Shown here: in pieces, positions 23,980 to 32,495 of the stretch
Position numbering within the stretch: position 1 is the first letter of the stretch
Layout of the letters: every line of letters begins with the position of its first letter
Source of the DNA: Methylacidiphilum caldifontis
GTDB lineage: Bacteria; Verrucomicrobiota; Verrucomicrobiia; Methylacidiphilales; Methylacidiphilaceae
DNA: 64,000 nt
Assembly: GCF_017310505.1 (NCBI RefSeq)
Contig: NZ_CP065957.1
Location: forward strand, 1,488,001 to 1,552,000
Direction of reading: 5' to 3'
Notes under the pieces: model-generated
What the model was told of the DNA's origin: nothing
Databases searched by the model: none
What the model saw: the letters and a program-made list of their open reading frames with translations, nothing else
Translations under genes and position numbers: made by a program

Positions 23980-25065
23980 ATGAAAGTTGGAGAACAAAGG
24001 GTTGTTACCATAGAAAAGATTGTCTATGGGGGGGAAGGGTTGGGAAAGTTAGAAGAAAACATGGTGGTCTTCGTTCCTTTTTCTGCCCCGGGTGATAAGC
24101 TAAGGATAGTCATTCAAGAAATTAAAAAGGGTTACCTAAGGGCTACCCTTAAAGAAATCCTGGAAGCAGGGAAAGGAAGAATAAATCCTCCTTGTCCTTA
24201 TTATGGGCTTTGTGGAGGTTGTAGCTACCAACACCTTGATTACGAAACCGAACTTTCTATTAAAGAAGATCAGTTAAAAGAAATCTTTTTTGGGTTTTTA
24301 AAAGAATATCCTTCCTTGGTGGAAAAAATAATTCCTTCTCCTTTTCCCTATGGATATCGTAATCGTGTTAGTCTTCATAATCGGAATGGTAGGGTAGGGT
24401 TTTATGCAAGAGGATCCAGTCGAGTTATCCCCATAAAGTCATGCCTGATTGCTTCAGAACAAGTCAATAAACTTTTAGCAAAGAAGAGCTATGGCTCAAA
24501 AAATCGATTTTCAGGGGGAATAAAACATTTTTCCATCCGGGAGCCTTCGATTCCCTCTACGGGTTTTTATCAGGTCAATCGGTTTCTGCTTGGAAAACTC
24601 AAGGAGGTTGTATCGACACTGATCGGTACTGATGTTCCTTTCATTATCGAAGGGTATTGTGGAGCTGGGTTTTTTACAGAACAATTAAGTAAAAACGCCC
24701 AGCTGATTTATGCTATTGAAACCAATCCTAAAAGCTTAGAAGAGGCAAAAAAACTTGGACTCAAGAATGTTTTTTTTATTGAAGGGAAGATAGAGGATAA
24801 AATAGCTGATTGCTTATTGCGGCTTGGTAGTTCAAAAGCTGCCTATCTTTTTGATCCTCCTAAAGAAGGTTTGTCCAAAGCACTGATTTTATGGCTGATC
24901 GATCATCCTCTGTCTAAACTTGTTTATGTTTCTTGTAACCCCTTGACATTGAAAAGAGACATCCTGAAGCTTGAAAAAAGTTATGTCCTAAAAAAAATAG
25001 TTCCCGTAGATCTTTTCCCAAGAACGCCAGAAATCGAATCGGCTGCGGTTTTAGTTCCAAGATAA
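23980..25065 (+). CDS. RNA uracil-C5 methyltransferase, TrmA/RlmD family
   Basis: The family makes 5-methyluridine in 23S rRNA or tRNA using SAM. The protein (361 residues) has an N-terminal TRAM RNA-binding domain (about residues 5-58), then four Cys in CPYYGLCGGCSYQ with an upstream Cys, which ligate a [4Fe-4S] cluster in RlmD-type enzymes. The catalytic half contains FYQVNRFL, IEGYCGAGFFTEQLS (SAM motif I), LFDPPKEGLSKA and VYVSCNPLTLKRD with the nucleophilic Cys. It is shorter than E. coli RlmD (about 430), mainly in the central part. Which uridine it methylates cannot be told from sequence alone. It lies 27 bases after the TonB receptor gene. Confidence 0.9.
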   Translation: MKVGEQRVVTIEKIVYGGEGLGKLEENMVVFVPFSAPGDKLRIVIQEIKKGYLRATLKEILEAGKGRINPPCPYYGLCGGCSYQHLDYETELSIKEDQLKEIFFGFLKEYPSLVEKIIPSPFPYGYRNRVSLHNRNGRVGFYARGSSRVIPIKSCLIASEQVNKLLAKKSYGSKNRFSGGIKHFSIREPSIPSTGFYQVNRFLLGKLKEVVSTLIGTDVPFIIEGYCGAGFFTEQLSKNAQLIYAIETNPKSLEEAKKLGLKNVFFIEGKIEDKIADCLLRLGSSKAAYLFDPPKEGLSKALILWLIDHPLSKLVYVSCNPLTLKRDILKLEKSYVLKKIVPVDLFPRTPEIESAAVLVPR

Positions 25066-25105
25066 TTGTTCTTCATGTGTGCGGTGATGTTAGTTGGCAA
25101 GCCTT

Positions 25106-25522
25106 TTATTTTATTTTTTTAACTATAGAGCGTAGAAAAAGACCGAAAATCAGCAGGCTAAAGGCTAAGCCACTTAAAAAACCTACCTTTTGATGCCAAC
25201 ACAAATGCCCATGAGAAAATAAAGAAAAGATAAAAACCCCTCCCAGGGGTAAAAAGATAAGGAGTAGGGGAAAAATCAAGAAGAGAAATATCAAGATCCC
25301 CTTGGTCATTTTCTTTTCCCTAGAAGGAATGACGATGGGTTTACCTAGGCCCAAATCAATGATAAGAGGACTGTCTTTTTCCTCGGTCCGAATCTCTTTA
25401 TTTTCATCTATTTCTTCAAATTGAGCCAAATCATCCAAAATTATCCATTCTTGTTTTCCTTGAGTCGAATTGAGCTCAGCTATCTTATCTTTTGGATAAA
25501 AATCTTTAATTCGATTTTTCAT
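25106..25522 (-). CDS. Small membrane protein of unknown function
   Basis: The 138-residue product has a charged N-terminal half (about residues 1-70, Asp/Glu-rich, with VIPSREKK just before the membrane part) and two predicted transmembrane segments, about residues 73-97 (ILIFLFLIFPLLLIFLPLGG) and 108-131 (VGFLSGLAFSLLIFGLFL). It ends in a basic tail VKKIK. I do not recognise a family. It is preceded by the macrodomain gene on the same strand with a 63-bp gap. Confidence 0.65.
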   Translation of the reverse strand: MKNRIKDFYPKDKIAELNSTQGKQEWIILDDLAQFEEIDENKEIRTEEKDSPLIIDLGLGKPIVIPSREKKMTKGILIFLFLIFPLLLIFLPLGGVFIFSLFSHGHLCWHQKVGFLSGLAFSLLIFGLFLRSIVKKIK

Positions 25523-25585
25523 AGAAAATTTCTTAAATATATATTTGGCTAAACCAAAGAAAAAGGGCTTTTATACCACAGTCCT

Positions 25586-26146
25586 TTAGTGCTCGTTTAA
25601 AATTGCTTTATTGCCCAAAGCCAGTTGCTTTTGAATGAAAGCATAGAGATCAAAGGTGTGTTGATCAAAAAGACAAAAAATAACTTTTTCAGGGCGTAAG
25701 TGAGATTCCAGGAACTCACATACCACTTTCCATGCAATCTTAGCTGCTTTTTCAGGGGGAAAACCGTAAACCCCCGTGCTAATTGCAGGAAACGCTACAG
25801 AATGGGCGTCAACTTCGATCGCACGAAGCAAAGCTTGGTTGTAGCAAGAAGCCAAGAGTTCTTTTTCCTTTGCTTGACCTCCTTTCCATACGGGACCTAC
25901 GGCATGAATGATCCATTTTGCTTGCATGTCAAACCCAGGAGTGACCTTGGCTTGTCCTGTTGGGCATCCATTTAACTTTGCGCAGGCTTCAGCAAGCCTT
26001 GGCCCTGCCGCCCTGTGGATTGCCCCATCCACCCCTCCTCCTTTAATCAGCCTTGAGTTGGCTGCATTGACTACCGCATCAACCTTGAGTTGAGTAATAT
26101 CTCCTTGGACAAGTTCTATCCTTGAGATTACATCCTCTATGCCCAT
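25586..26146 (-). CDS. Macrodomain protein (ADP-ribosyl / O-acetyl-ADP-ribose hydrolase)
   Basis: Macrodomains of this class remove ADP-ribose esters or deacetylate O-acetyl-ADP-ribose. The 186-residue protein is a single macrodomain with the signature VDAVVNAANSRLIKGGGVDG (about residues 23-42), AIHRAAGP, AKWIIHAVGPVW and SVAFPAISTGVYGFP, the pattern of the YmdB/MacroD group, including the Asn and Gly-rich loop that surround the catalytic site. Length matches the family. No toxin or ADP-ribosyltransferase gene is next to it, so a housekeeping role is likelier than a toxin-antitoxin role. Confidence 0.92.
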   Translation of the reverse strand: MGIEDVISRIELVQGDITQLKVDAVVNAANSRLIKGGGVDGAIHRAAGPRLAEACAKLNGCPTGQAKVTPGFDMQAKWIIHAVGPVWKGGQAKEKELLASCYNQALLRAIEVDAHSVAFPAISTGVYGFPPEKAAKIAWKVVCEFLESHLRPEKVIFCLFDQHTFDLYAFIQKQLALGNKAILNEH

Positions 26147-26229
26147 GAATTAAATGTAAGGGGTTGTGGGGATGTTCTGCAAAAAAAAAATTTCTTTTTA
26201 TGAAACCTTTAAAGAAGTTTTTTTAAAGT

Positions 26230-26949
26230 CTAAGATCCTTGTTCCATGGGAACAAACTCTAGAAAATATTGGTAAGCTAAAAAGTGATGCTTTTTAAGTA
26301 ATTTATAGCCTGCAGCTTTAAATTCAGCTATCACTTCTGATTCCGAAAGACGATGTTTTGAAGGCGGGCCATAAGGAGAGCTGGGATAAAAATCAATCAG
26401 GGCCACTTTCCCTCCTCTTTTAAGAGCAGAAGAAAGCCTTTTTAGATATTCGATTCGATTGTCCATGTGGTGATAAACTTCACATAAAAAAATAATATTG
26501 ACCGATCGATTATTTAATTGGGGATTATTGGGATCAACTTGCTTTACGACCACGTTTTTCAGATTTTTCTCTTTGATTTCTTTTTTCATGTATCGAACCA
26601 TAGCGGGCTCCGAGTCCAAGGCATAGACTTTGCCTTTTTCCCCAACAGCCTGGGAAAACCTTCGACTGAAATATCCAGTTCCGGCACCTATATCTGCAAT
26701 ACTATATCCAGGCTTGATATCGAGGGCTTCGATGACACGATCGGGTTTTTGCCACTGATCCCTTTCTTTGGATTCAAACATCTGGGCATAGCGCTTAACA
26801 TCATGAAAACTATGATGAAATCCTTTCTTAGCCTTTTGCTCTATGGATGAAGACTCCATTTCTTGACTAAATCCCCTACACAGGGTCAAAAAGAAAATGA
26901 TGTAAAAAAACCAAAGCCAAACTTTCGATGAGTGAAAATAAGTGGTCAT
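26230..26949 (-). CDS. SAM-dependent methyltransferase with an N-terminal signal/anchor
   Basis: The 239-residue protein begins with a short polar stretch and a hydrophobic segment (VWLWFFYIIFFLTLC, about residues 10-24), which looks like a signal peptide or membrane anchor. The enzyme domain follows: AQMFESKERDQWQKPDRVIE, motif I SIADIGAGTGYFSRRFS, YALDSEPAMVRYMKK and VNIIFLCEVYHHMDN, the pattern of Methyltransf_11/25 proteins. SAM is a cytoplasmic cofactor, so either the segment is an uncleaved anchor with the enzyme facing the cytoplasm, or the protein works outside by other means. The KxP-x-RVIEALDI segment before motif I is shared with many annotated secreted-type methyltransferases. Substrate unknown. 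Confidence 0.82.
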   Translation of the reverse strand: MTTYFHSSKVWLWFFYIIFFLTLCRGFSQEMESSSIEQKAKKGFHHSFHDVKRYAQMFESKERDQWQKPDRVIEALDIKPGYSIADIGAGTGYFSRRFSQAVGEKGKVYALDSEPAMVRYMKKEIKEKNLKNVVVKQVDPNNPQLNNRSVNIIFLCEVYHHMDNRIEYLKRLSSALKRGGKVALIDFYPSSPYGPPSKHRLSESEVIAEFKAAGYKLLKKHHFLAYQYFLEFVPMEQGS

Positions 26950-27274
26950 TTATTGATTCCTTTTGTTTTTGCGTTGTTTAATCAACTTCAAGTTGGAAAT
27001 TATAGGTTGAAAAACTCTAGGTTTTCCCCTTCTTTTTAATCAATCCAAAAAAAAATGCAACCCTTCGCTGTATAAGTAGCGGCTAGATTTTCAGCAACCA
27101 AAATAGCCGGCAGAAATTTTCTTCTCCATCGACTGACCATGGATTTCTTGAAAAGACATGATTGATTATCACTCCCTGGCCTTAAAATGTGATTAAATTT
27201 TTTATTATAAACTTTCCAGTTAACTAGAAATATGGAAAAATCGGGCCTATCTCGCAACGTTTCTTTTTTTAAAG
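26950..27274. other. Divergent gap between methyltransferase and outer-membrane protein genes
   Basis: This 325-bp gap has no convincing gene. An open frame on the minus strand (27036-27365) has no domain and runs into the next gene. A TTGATT hexamer at about 27160 with TAAAAT 15 bases on is a weak promoter candidate for the outer-membrane protein gene. It also holds an AT-rich stretch around 27190-27215. Confidence 0.5.
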
Positions 27275-28147
27275 ATGACACGGGGTTATTTTTTGAATGT
27301 AGAACTGGATTATTTAAAAAGAGTCGTTTTTTTGGTCTTTTGCCTTGCAGCTTTTTGGAATCCATCTTTACAGGCTGAAGTTAAAACTAAAGAGTTGGAT
27401 GATATATTTGTTTCCAAGGAGCTTCTTTTAAAAAAAGAAAATATAAAGAAAGATTGGGAAAAAGACCTGTTTTTGGGCATTTTTTCAGGGGGATTTTGGC
27501 CTTCGGTTACAAGAACTTCATCTTCCACTGTTTATCCTTCAGCTAAGGTAGAACATTCTGAAGGATACAGCCAATCTCAGTCCGGTTATTTTGGAGGGTT
27601 TTATTTAGGTTACGATTTTAAGCAAGCAGCATTGCCCCTTTGTGGAGATAAAAAATGGAAAGCGATCCCAGCAGTGGCCGTTGTCTTTAACTATGGTCAG
27701 ATTAGTACTTCAGGTTTTTCTTACGAGAGCCAGTCCCTTCATCCTTCTTACTCCAATGGCAGCAATCAATCATTCATTCCTGAAATAGCGGCCGTTGTCA
27801 ATTTTTCAAACAGTTCGCCTTTTGTTCCTTTTGTAGGATTTACCCTAGGTGCGGCATTGAGTTGGCTTGTTGATCCCTCTGCAATCAATTTCCAGGGTAA
27901 AGAACTTTTAGCTCCTGACCAGACTGCTTTTGGCTCAGCTTTTACATCGAAGTTTATTGCGGGATTAGCCTTCAGGATTTTTCCTCATTGTGATGTGCTG
28001 ATCGCTTATACAACAAGGGTTATTGCCCCGATGGATTTTAAATTAGAGCCCTCGCCTTTGACAGGGGCCTCTACGGTTATTTCTCATTCAGGGTGGTACC
28101 AGGATTTTGAAGGTTGGGGAGCTATTCAGTATAACTTTTGGCCATGA
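27275..28147 (+). CDS. Small outer-membrane beta-barrel protein
   Basis: The 290-residue protein has a signal peptide with hydrophobic core VVFLVFCLAAFW and likely cleavage after SLQA (residue 34). After a Lys-rich stretch of about 30 residues comes a barrel-like region: YFGGFYLGYDF, IPAVAVVFNYGQIS, FVPFVGFTLGAALSWLV, FIAGLAFRIFPHCDVLIAYT, and the C-terminal WGAIQYNFWP. Alternating hydrophobic residues and repeated Gly/aromatic pairs suggest about eight strands, like OmpA/OmpW-type porin-like proteins. I cannot assign a function. Two Cys (CGDKKW, FPHC) in the mature part are unusual for such barrels. Confidence 0.75.
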   Translation: MTRGYFLNVELDYLKRVVFLVFCLAAFWNPSLQAEVKTKELDDIFVSKELLLKKENIKKDWEKDLFLGIFSGGFWPSVTRTSSSTVYPSAKVEHSEGYSQSQSGYFGGFYLGYDFKQAALPLCGDKKWKAIPAVAVVFNYGQISTSGFSYESQSLHPSYSNGSNQSFIPEIAAVVNFSNSSPFVPFVGFTLGAALSWLVDPSAINFQGKELLAPDQTAFGSAFTSKFIAGLAFRIFPHCDVLIAYTTRVIAPMDFKLEPSPLTGASTVISHSGWYQDFEGWGAIQYNFWP

Positions 28148-28304
28148 AGCAAAAAATTTAAGTCAGTTCCTCATCTTCCAAAGGTTCTTTTGGCTTTAAA
28201 TCAGGTTGCACGTAGCATTTCTTTGCTCTATTGCTTTGTGCTTCTTCTTTACAAAAGAAAGTGGTTGAAAGAAGTTATATCTAAATAAGGTTATAATCTC
28301 TCTT

Positions 28305-28487
28305 ATGAAAATAAAAAGCTTACTAGGTTTAATTCTTTTCTTTATGATTGGTGGGTTTGCTTTTGGATCCCAAGCCTCTTTGCTGACGAAAAAAATCAGT
28401 TGCAATTGCGGCAAGCGCTGTGCCCATGCTCAAAATTGTTTTGGATATAAAGACAGTTGTGATCATGGCAAAAGAAAGAGTTTGTAA
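28305..28487 (+). CDS. Cysteine-rich secreted mini-protein
   Basis: A 60-residue frame starts with ATG and a clear signal peptide (MKIKSLLGLILFFMIGG, cleavage likely around residue 24). The mature peptide of about 36 residues has five Cys (33, 35, 39, 45, 52) and two His (41, 54), arranged C-x-C-x3-C-x5-C-x6-C, plus many Lys/Arg. Such spacing suggests metal binding or disulfides after export. I do not know a family. It is the only frame in the gap between the outer-membrane protein and the DUF255 gene. The small size makes the call uncertain, but the signal peptide followed directly by a Cys cluster is hard to explain by chance. Confidence 0.6.
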   Translation: MKIKSLLGLILFFMIGGFAFGSQASLLTKKISCNCGKRCAHAQNCFGYKDSCDHGKRKSL

Positions 28488-28543
28488 AGTCTGACCACAA
28501 AAACAATAGGCGCTTTACAATAACTTAAAGGAGAATTTTTTCT

Positions 28544-30721
28544 TCAAGAAGGCCGGTAGGAAGAAGCGCTAAAAAAGACTGTAAATGGCTTAAGGATTTC
28601 TAAAGCTTTGCTAACATCGCTTTGGGCCAACTGACACTGGTTGTCAGCACAGATGTAAATTGAAGGTTGATCTCGGTATTGAGCAGTGAGAGAACCATAG
28701 AAATCGGCCGATTTGAGTAAAGCGGGGACTTTTTCTTTTGGATCTAGCACTAATAATATCCGGTTAGGTATAAACAAACGGGACAAGGTGTGGAATAGTT
28801 GTCTTGTATGGGCATTTTCTTTTTCTCCTACAATGATGATTTCAACCCGTGGAGATCGGTATTCATTATAGACAGCAAGAAAGTAGGGTAGGGCGGTAGG
28901 AAATCTTTCTAACATAGGCCAGCAAAGCTTAAAGAGCTCTTCTAGCCTTTGCCTCCATTTTTCTTCACCCGTCATGGAATAAAGTTTTAACAAAGAATGA
29001 GCGGATAAAGAAATCGTTGCGGGCTCTGCTCCATCATATTCCTCTCTAGACTCGATAGATTTTGCTGAACTTTCGACCGCTTTTGTCAAGTAAGTGTGCC
29101 TGTAGGGATCTCGAAACTTTTCTTCAAGGATTTCTTGAAATTGTCTTGCCAAAGAAAGCCATTTTTCGTCTTGATCCGCTTCAAAAAGATGGAGTAGTCC
29201 AACAGCAACTGAAGCATAATCGGTGGAAAAACCACCAATCGTTCCTCTTCCATGGCGATAAATACGGTAGAGGGTTTGATTTTCAGGATCCCAAAGATTG
29301 TCTAAAAGAAAAGAGGCCGTTTTTTTAGCTTCCTCAACTAACCTCTTATCCTCAAATACCATGTAGGCCTTTGAAAGAGAAGAAAGGCAATAACCGTTCC
29401 ATGAACAAATAATTTTATCGTCAAGAAAAGGCCTTGATCGATTGATACGAGTTTTTTTCAACATTGCCTTTGCTTTAGCCACCAAATTTTTTGTCTCCTC
29501 CAAGGACATGGACAATTGTTCAGCTAAAGTAGGCAAAGTGGTGGCTAGATAGAGTATGTTTTTTTCTCTGAGTCCTTCTTCGGTGATTGATCCCTGGGGG
29601 AGATTGCCTTGGGGAGTTGCTCCAAAAAATTGGAGAAGTTTTTCAATTATGTTTTTATCTCCAATCGGCTCTAGACTTTCTTCAAGCTCTTTCATCGTCC
29701 ACAGGTAATAGGCTCCTTCTTCTTCCTGTCCAAGAGCATTGAGACTGTCAGCATCTTCAGCTGAATAAAAACCTCCTGAATCAGAGTGAAGATGGCTAAA
29801 TAGATAATCAAAAAAACAGAGAGAAGTCTCTTTAAAAAGGGGATCTTGGGTTATCTGGTAGGCTTCGATATAGGAATAACCAAGGGTGGCCTGGTCATAG
29901 AGCATCTTTTCAAAGTGGGGCAATCGCCACTGTGCATCGACAGAATACCTATGGAAACCTCCCTCTAACTGGTCATGGATTCCTCCGCAGCTCATTTTTT
30001 GGAGGCTAAATAAAGCCATTTGCAGGCTTTTTTCCTTGTATTCCAGGGAAAAATCAGAAGATGACCCCGCTCTGAATAGAAAGTAAAACAGGCTAGGACG
30101 CGGGAACTTGGGGGGAGGACTAAATCCGCCATGGATCCTATCAAAACTAGCCCAGAGCTGCTCGACAGCTTTTTTAGCTGCGATCGTTAAATTGGGAGGG
30201 CTTTGCGTTTCAATAGAACTATTGATCGCTTCTTTCATTTTAAGAAGGATTTCCTCTCCTTGCTGCTCGAGAAGCGATCGATTCGATTGCCAGAGTTCAG
30301 CTATTTTTTTGAGAATGTCGATGAACCCAGGTTTCCCCCATTTGCTTTCCAAGGGAAAATAAGTGCCCCCAAAAAAGGGTTCTAGATTTGGAGTAAGCCA
30401 AACATTTAAAGGCCATCCTCCTTGTCCCGTAAAAGCTTGAACAAACTCCATGTAAAACTGATCAATATCAGGCCGTTCTTCTCTATCAACTTTTATAGGG
30501 ATAAAAAAAGCATTAAGCAGTTCGGCTACAGTAGGGTTTTCAAAAGACTCTTTGGCCATGACATGGCACCAATGGCATGTTGAATAACCTATGGAAAGAA
30601 AAATAGGCTTGTTTAACCTTTTTGCTTTCAGAAGACTTTCTTCATTCCATGGCTGCCAATCAACGGGATTATTAGCATGTTGGAGCAAATAGGGACTTTT
30701 TTCTCTACAGAGTGCATTCAT
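28544..30721 (-). CDS. DUF255 / YyaL-type thioredoxin-like protein
   Basis: The 725-residue protein belongs to the family of bacterial YyaL and animal SPATA20. It starts with [20 protein letters not shown] and a thioredoxin-like domain with STCHWCHVM (a CxxC near residue 50), then [15 protein letters not shown] and [25 protein letters not shown] (quoted here in part: [11 protein letters not shown]). The rest is an (alpha/alpha)6 barrel-like region as in glycan epimerases and hydrolases, with [21 protein letters not shown] and [13 protein letters not shown]. The biochemical role of the family is not established. No signal peptide. Family assignment is secure. Confidence 0.93.
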   Translation of the reverse strand: MNALCREKSPYLLQHANNPVDWQPWNEESLLKAKRLNKPIFLSIGYSTCHWCHVMAKESFENPTVAELLNAFFIPIKVDREERPDIDQFYMEFVQAFTGQGGWPLNVWLTPNLEPFFGGTYFPLESKWGKPGFIDILKKIAELWQSNRSLLEQQGEEILLKMKEAINSSIETQSPPNLTIAAKKAVEQLWASFDRIHGGFSPPPKFPRPSLFYFLFRAGSSSDFSLEYKEKSLQMALFSLQKMSCGGIHDQLEGGFHRYSVDAQWRLPHFEKMLYDQATLGYSYIEAYQITQDPLFKETSLCFFDYLFSHLHSDSGGFYSAEDADSLNALGQEEEGAYYLWTMKELEESLEPIGDKNIIEKLLQFFGATPQGNLPQGSITEEGLREKNILYLATTLPTLAEQLSMSLEETKNLVAKAKAMLKKTRINRSRPFLDDKIICSWNGYCLSSLSKAYMVFEDKRLVEEAKKTASFLLDNLWDPENQTLYRIYRHGRGTIGGFSTDYASVAVGLLHLFEADQDEKWLSLARQFQEILEEKFRDPYRHTYLTKAVESSAKSIESREEYDGAEPATISLSAHSLLKLYSMTGEEKWRQRLEELFKLCWPMLERFPTALPYFLAVYNEYRSPRVEIIIVGEKENAHTRQLFHTLSRLFIPNRILLVLDPKEKVPALLKSADFYGSLTAQYRDQPSIYICADNQCQLAQSDVSKALEILKPFTVFFSASSYRPS

Positions 30722-30867
30722 TAAAGGGTTTAGATGTGGCGAAAAAACGCTAAAAACAGTTCTTTCTTTTTTGTTATCTTCGGTTAATTCTATTGAAAGT
30801 CAACTGATTACTCTTTTCTTTTGCAGGGAGCGACACAATGGGAATGAAAGATCTCTGAAAGAATGGA

Positions 30868-31686
30868 ATGGTCACAATGAAATGGGCTAAGAAAACTACC
30901 CTTTTCTTATTACTTGGATTTTTTTTAACCCTATCAGCTGCTTATTGGGCCTATGGTAAAGAAAAAAAGGAAGGGGAGATTGTTTTGACAGAGAGTCAAG
31001 CCGAAGAAATAGGAAAGAAAATTTGGGATAACGAATCAGGCGGTAAAGTATCTGGACTGGTCTGTTGGAATGCGGGAGAAGATTTTGCTTCGTTAGGGAT
31101 CTGCCATTTTATCTGGTATCCAGCGACTAAAAGAGGACCATTCGAAGAGAGTTTCCCCCAATACCTTGAGTTTGCTTTAGAAAACGGAGCTAAACTTCCC
31201 AGGTGGCTTAATCCAACTTCTAGCTGTCCATGGTCTACCCGCAGTTCGTTTTATGCGGCCATGGGTGGCAGACAGATGGAGGAGTTAAAACTTTTTTTGT
31301 TAGATACAATACCTCTACAGGTTAAATTTGCTATTAAGAAACTTAACGAAGCCTTTCCCAAAATGTTAGCGTTATGTCCGGATAGCCAAAAAGGAAAACT
31401 GAAGGCTAATTTTCAGCAGCTTTCCCGATCAACCCAGGGATTATATGCTTTGATCGATTATGTTAATTTCAAAGGTGACGGTACTTGGCCAACGGAAAGA
31501 TATAAGGGGAAAGGATGGGGGCTTTTACAAGTTCTCGAAGAGATGGAAGGGGATAATATCCTGGATGCTTTTTGTGAAGCAGCTAAAAAAGTAATAAAAA
31601 GAAGGGTAAACAATGCACCTCCTTCTCGTCACGAAGAAAGATGGCTTAAAGGTTGGCTTAACCGTATTGACACCTATTGCAAATAA
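30868..31686 (+). CDS. Secreted conserved protein, possibly lysozyme-like
   Basis: The 272-residue protein (ATG at 30868, or 30877 three codons later) has a signal peptide, basic then TTLFLLLGFFLTLSAAYWAYG. The mature part has a conserved-looking block IWDNESGGKVSGLVCWN followed by FASLGICHFIWYP and GPFEESFPQYL. I have seen this block in proteins annotated only as hypothetical; the Glu-Gly-Gly and GxxHF elements recall the E...T/GxGH arrangement of phage-type lysozymes, which is a guess. Four Cys in the mature part could form disulfides in the periplasm. It is 55 bases before a SYLF-domain gene on the same strand, so the two may be co-transcribed. Confidence 0.65.
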   Translation: MVTMKWAKKTTLFLLLGFFLTLSAAYWAYGKEKKEGEIVLTESQAEEIGKKIWDNESGGKVSGLVCWNAGEDFASLGICHFIWYPATKRGPFEESFPQYLEFALENGAKLPRWLNPTSSCPWSTRSSFYAAMGGRQMEELKLFLLDTIPLQVKFAIKKLNEAFPKMLALCPDSQKGKLKANFQQLSRSTQGLYALIDYVNFKGDGTWPTERYKGKGWGLLQVLEEMEGDNILDAFCEAAKKVIKRRVNNAPPSRHEERWLKGWLNRIDTYCK

Positions 31687-31741
31687 AGAGGTTAACCAAA
31701 AGGATTATGAAAAAGGCCAAAATGGGTAGTCTTTAAAACCT

Positions 31742-32476
31742 ATGGATACATGCTATAACGGTATAAGGGGAAGCTTAATTATAATTCTATTTCTTTTAAC
31801 TTCTTCTCTTTCTGCGCAGGCATGGAATTTAGAAAAAACCATTGAGCAAGGGGCAGCAATGATTTTGGAGATGAAAAACCGCTATAAAGATAATATTCCA
31901 GAACCTTTATTCCAAGAAGCCAAAGGAGTTGGAGTGGTCAGCATACTTCAAGCCAGTTTGTTTATGAAAGAAAGACGGGGAAAAGGTTGGGTAGCCATTC
32001 GCCTTCCTGAGGGACGCTGGTCTGGGCCCCTAGCTGTGAATGTATCAGGATGGGATTTGGGATTAGAAGTGGGTTTCAAAGCCGTGGAGCTCTTCTTGCT
32101 TTTTAATTCTCAAGAAACGATTGATCTGATTGTAAAAGGGACAAGATGTAATATTGGAGTAGGGCAAAGTGCCCAGCCAGGGTTAGTTGAAATCACTGAA
32201 GATCAGGTTTCCTCACCGACGGCTTCCGTTTATGTGTATCTTGTCTCCAAGAAAAAAATGAAAGGGATACAAATAGGGAACATTGATCTTGTTGCTGATC
32301 CCGATACTAATTGGAAATATTACCAGCAAAAATGTATTCCCTTTCAAATTCTTTCCGGCAGAGTCCCTGTTCCTGAAAGTGCACAGAGATTAATCCAGGC
32401 GTTATCTGAACCTTATCGGAGTGTGCCTGTAAGACAAGCAGAAAGAGTCGTAGCTTCTCCCCAGCCTATCCAATAA
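31742..32476 (+). CDS. Secreted SYLF (YSC84) domain protein
   Basis: The 244-residue protein has a signal peptide (LIIILFLLTSSLSAQA, cleavage near residue 27). The mature part matches the SYLF/Ysc84 lipid-binding domain: AKGVGVVSILQASLFM, RRGKGWVAIRLPEGRWSGPLAV, ELFLLFNSQETIDLIVKGT and GQSAQPG. In bacteria these domains are periplasmic or lipid-associated and of unclear role. The C-terminal 40 residues are a low-complexity Pro/Val/Arg tail. It is convergent with the PhoR-like kinase, 19 bases away. Confidence 0.85.
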   Translation: MDTCYNGIRGSLIIILFLLTSSLSAQAWNLEKTIEQGAAMILEMKNRYKDNIPEPLFQEAKGVGVVSILQASLFMKERRGKGWVAIRLPEGRWSGPLAVNVSGWDLGLEVGFKAVELFLLFNSQETIDLIVKGTRCNIGVGQSAQPGLVEITEDQVSSPTASVYVYLVSKKKMKGIQIGNIDLVADPDTNWKYYQQKCIPFQILSGRVPVPESAQRLIQALSEPYRSVPVRQAERVVASPQPIQ

Positions 32477-32495
32477 TCCTTTGTAAGCGCTTTTC

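Noticed and set aside
27036-27365. Possible 109-residue gene on the minus strand
   Set aside because: It overlaps the start of the outer-membrane protein gene on the other strand and has no recognisable motif; composition is that of random AT-rich frames.
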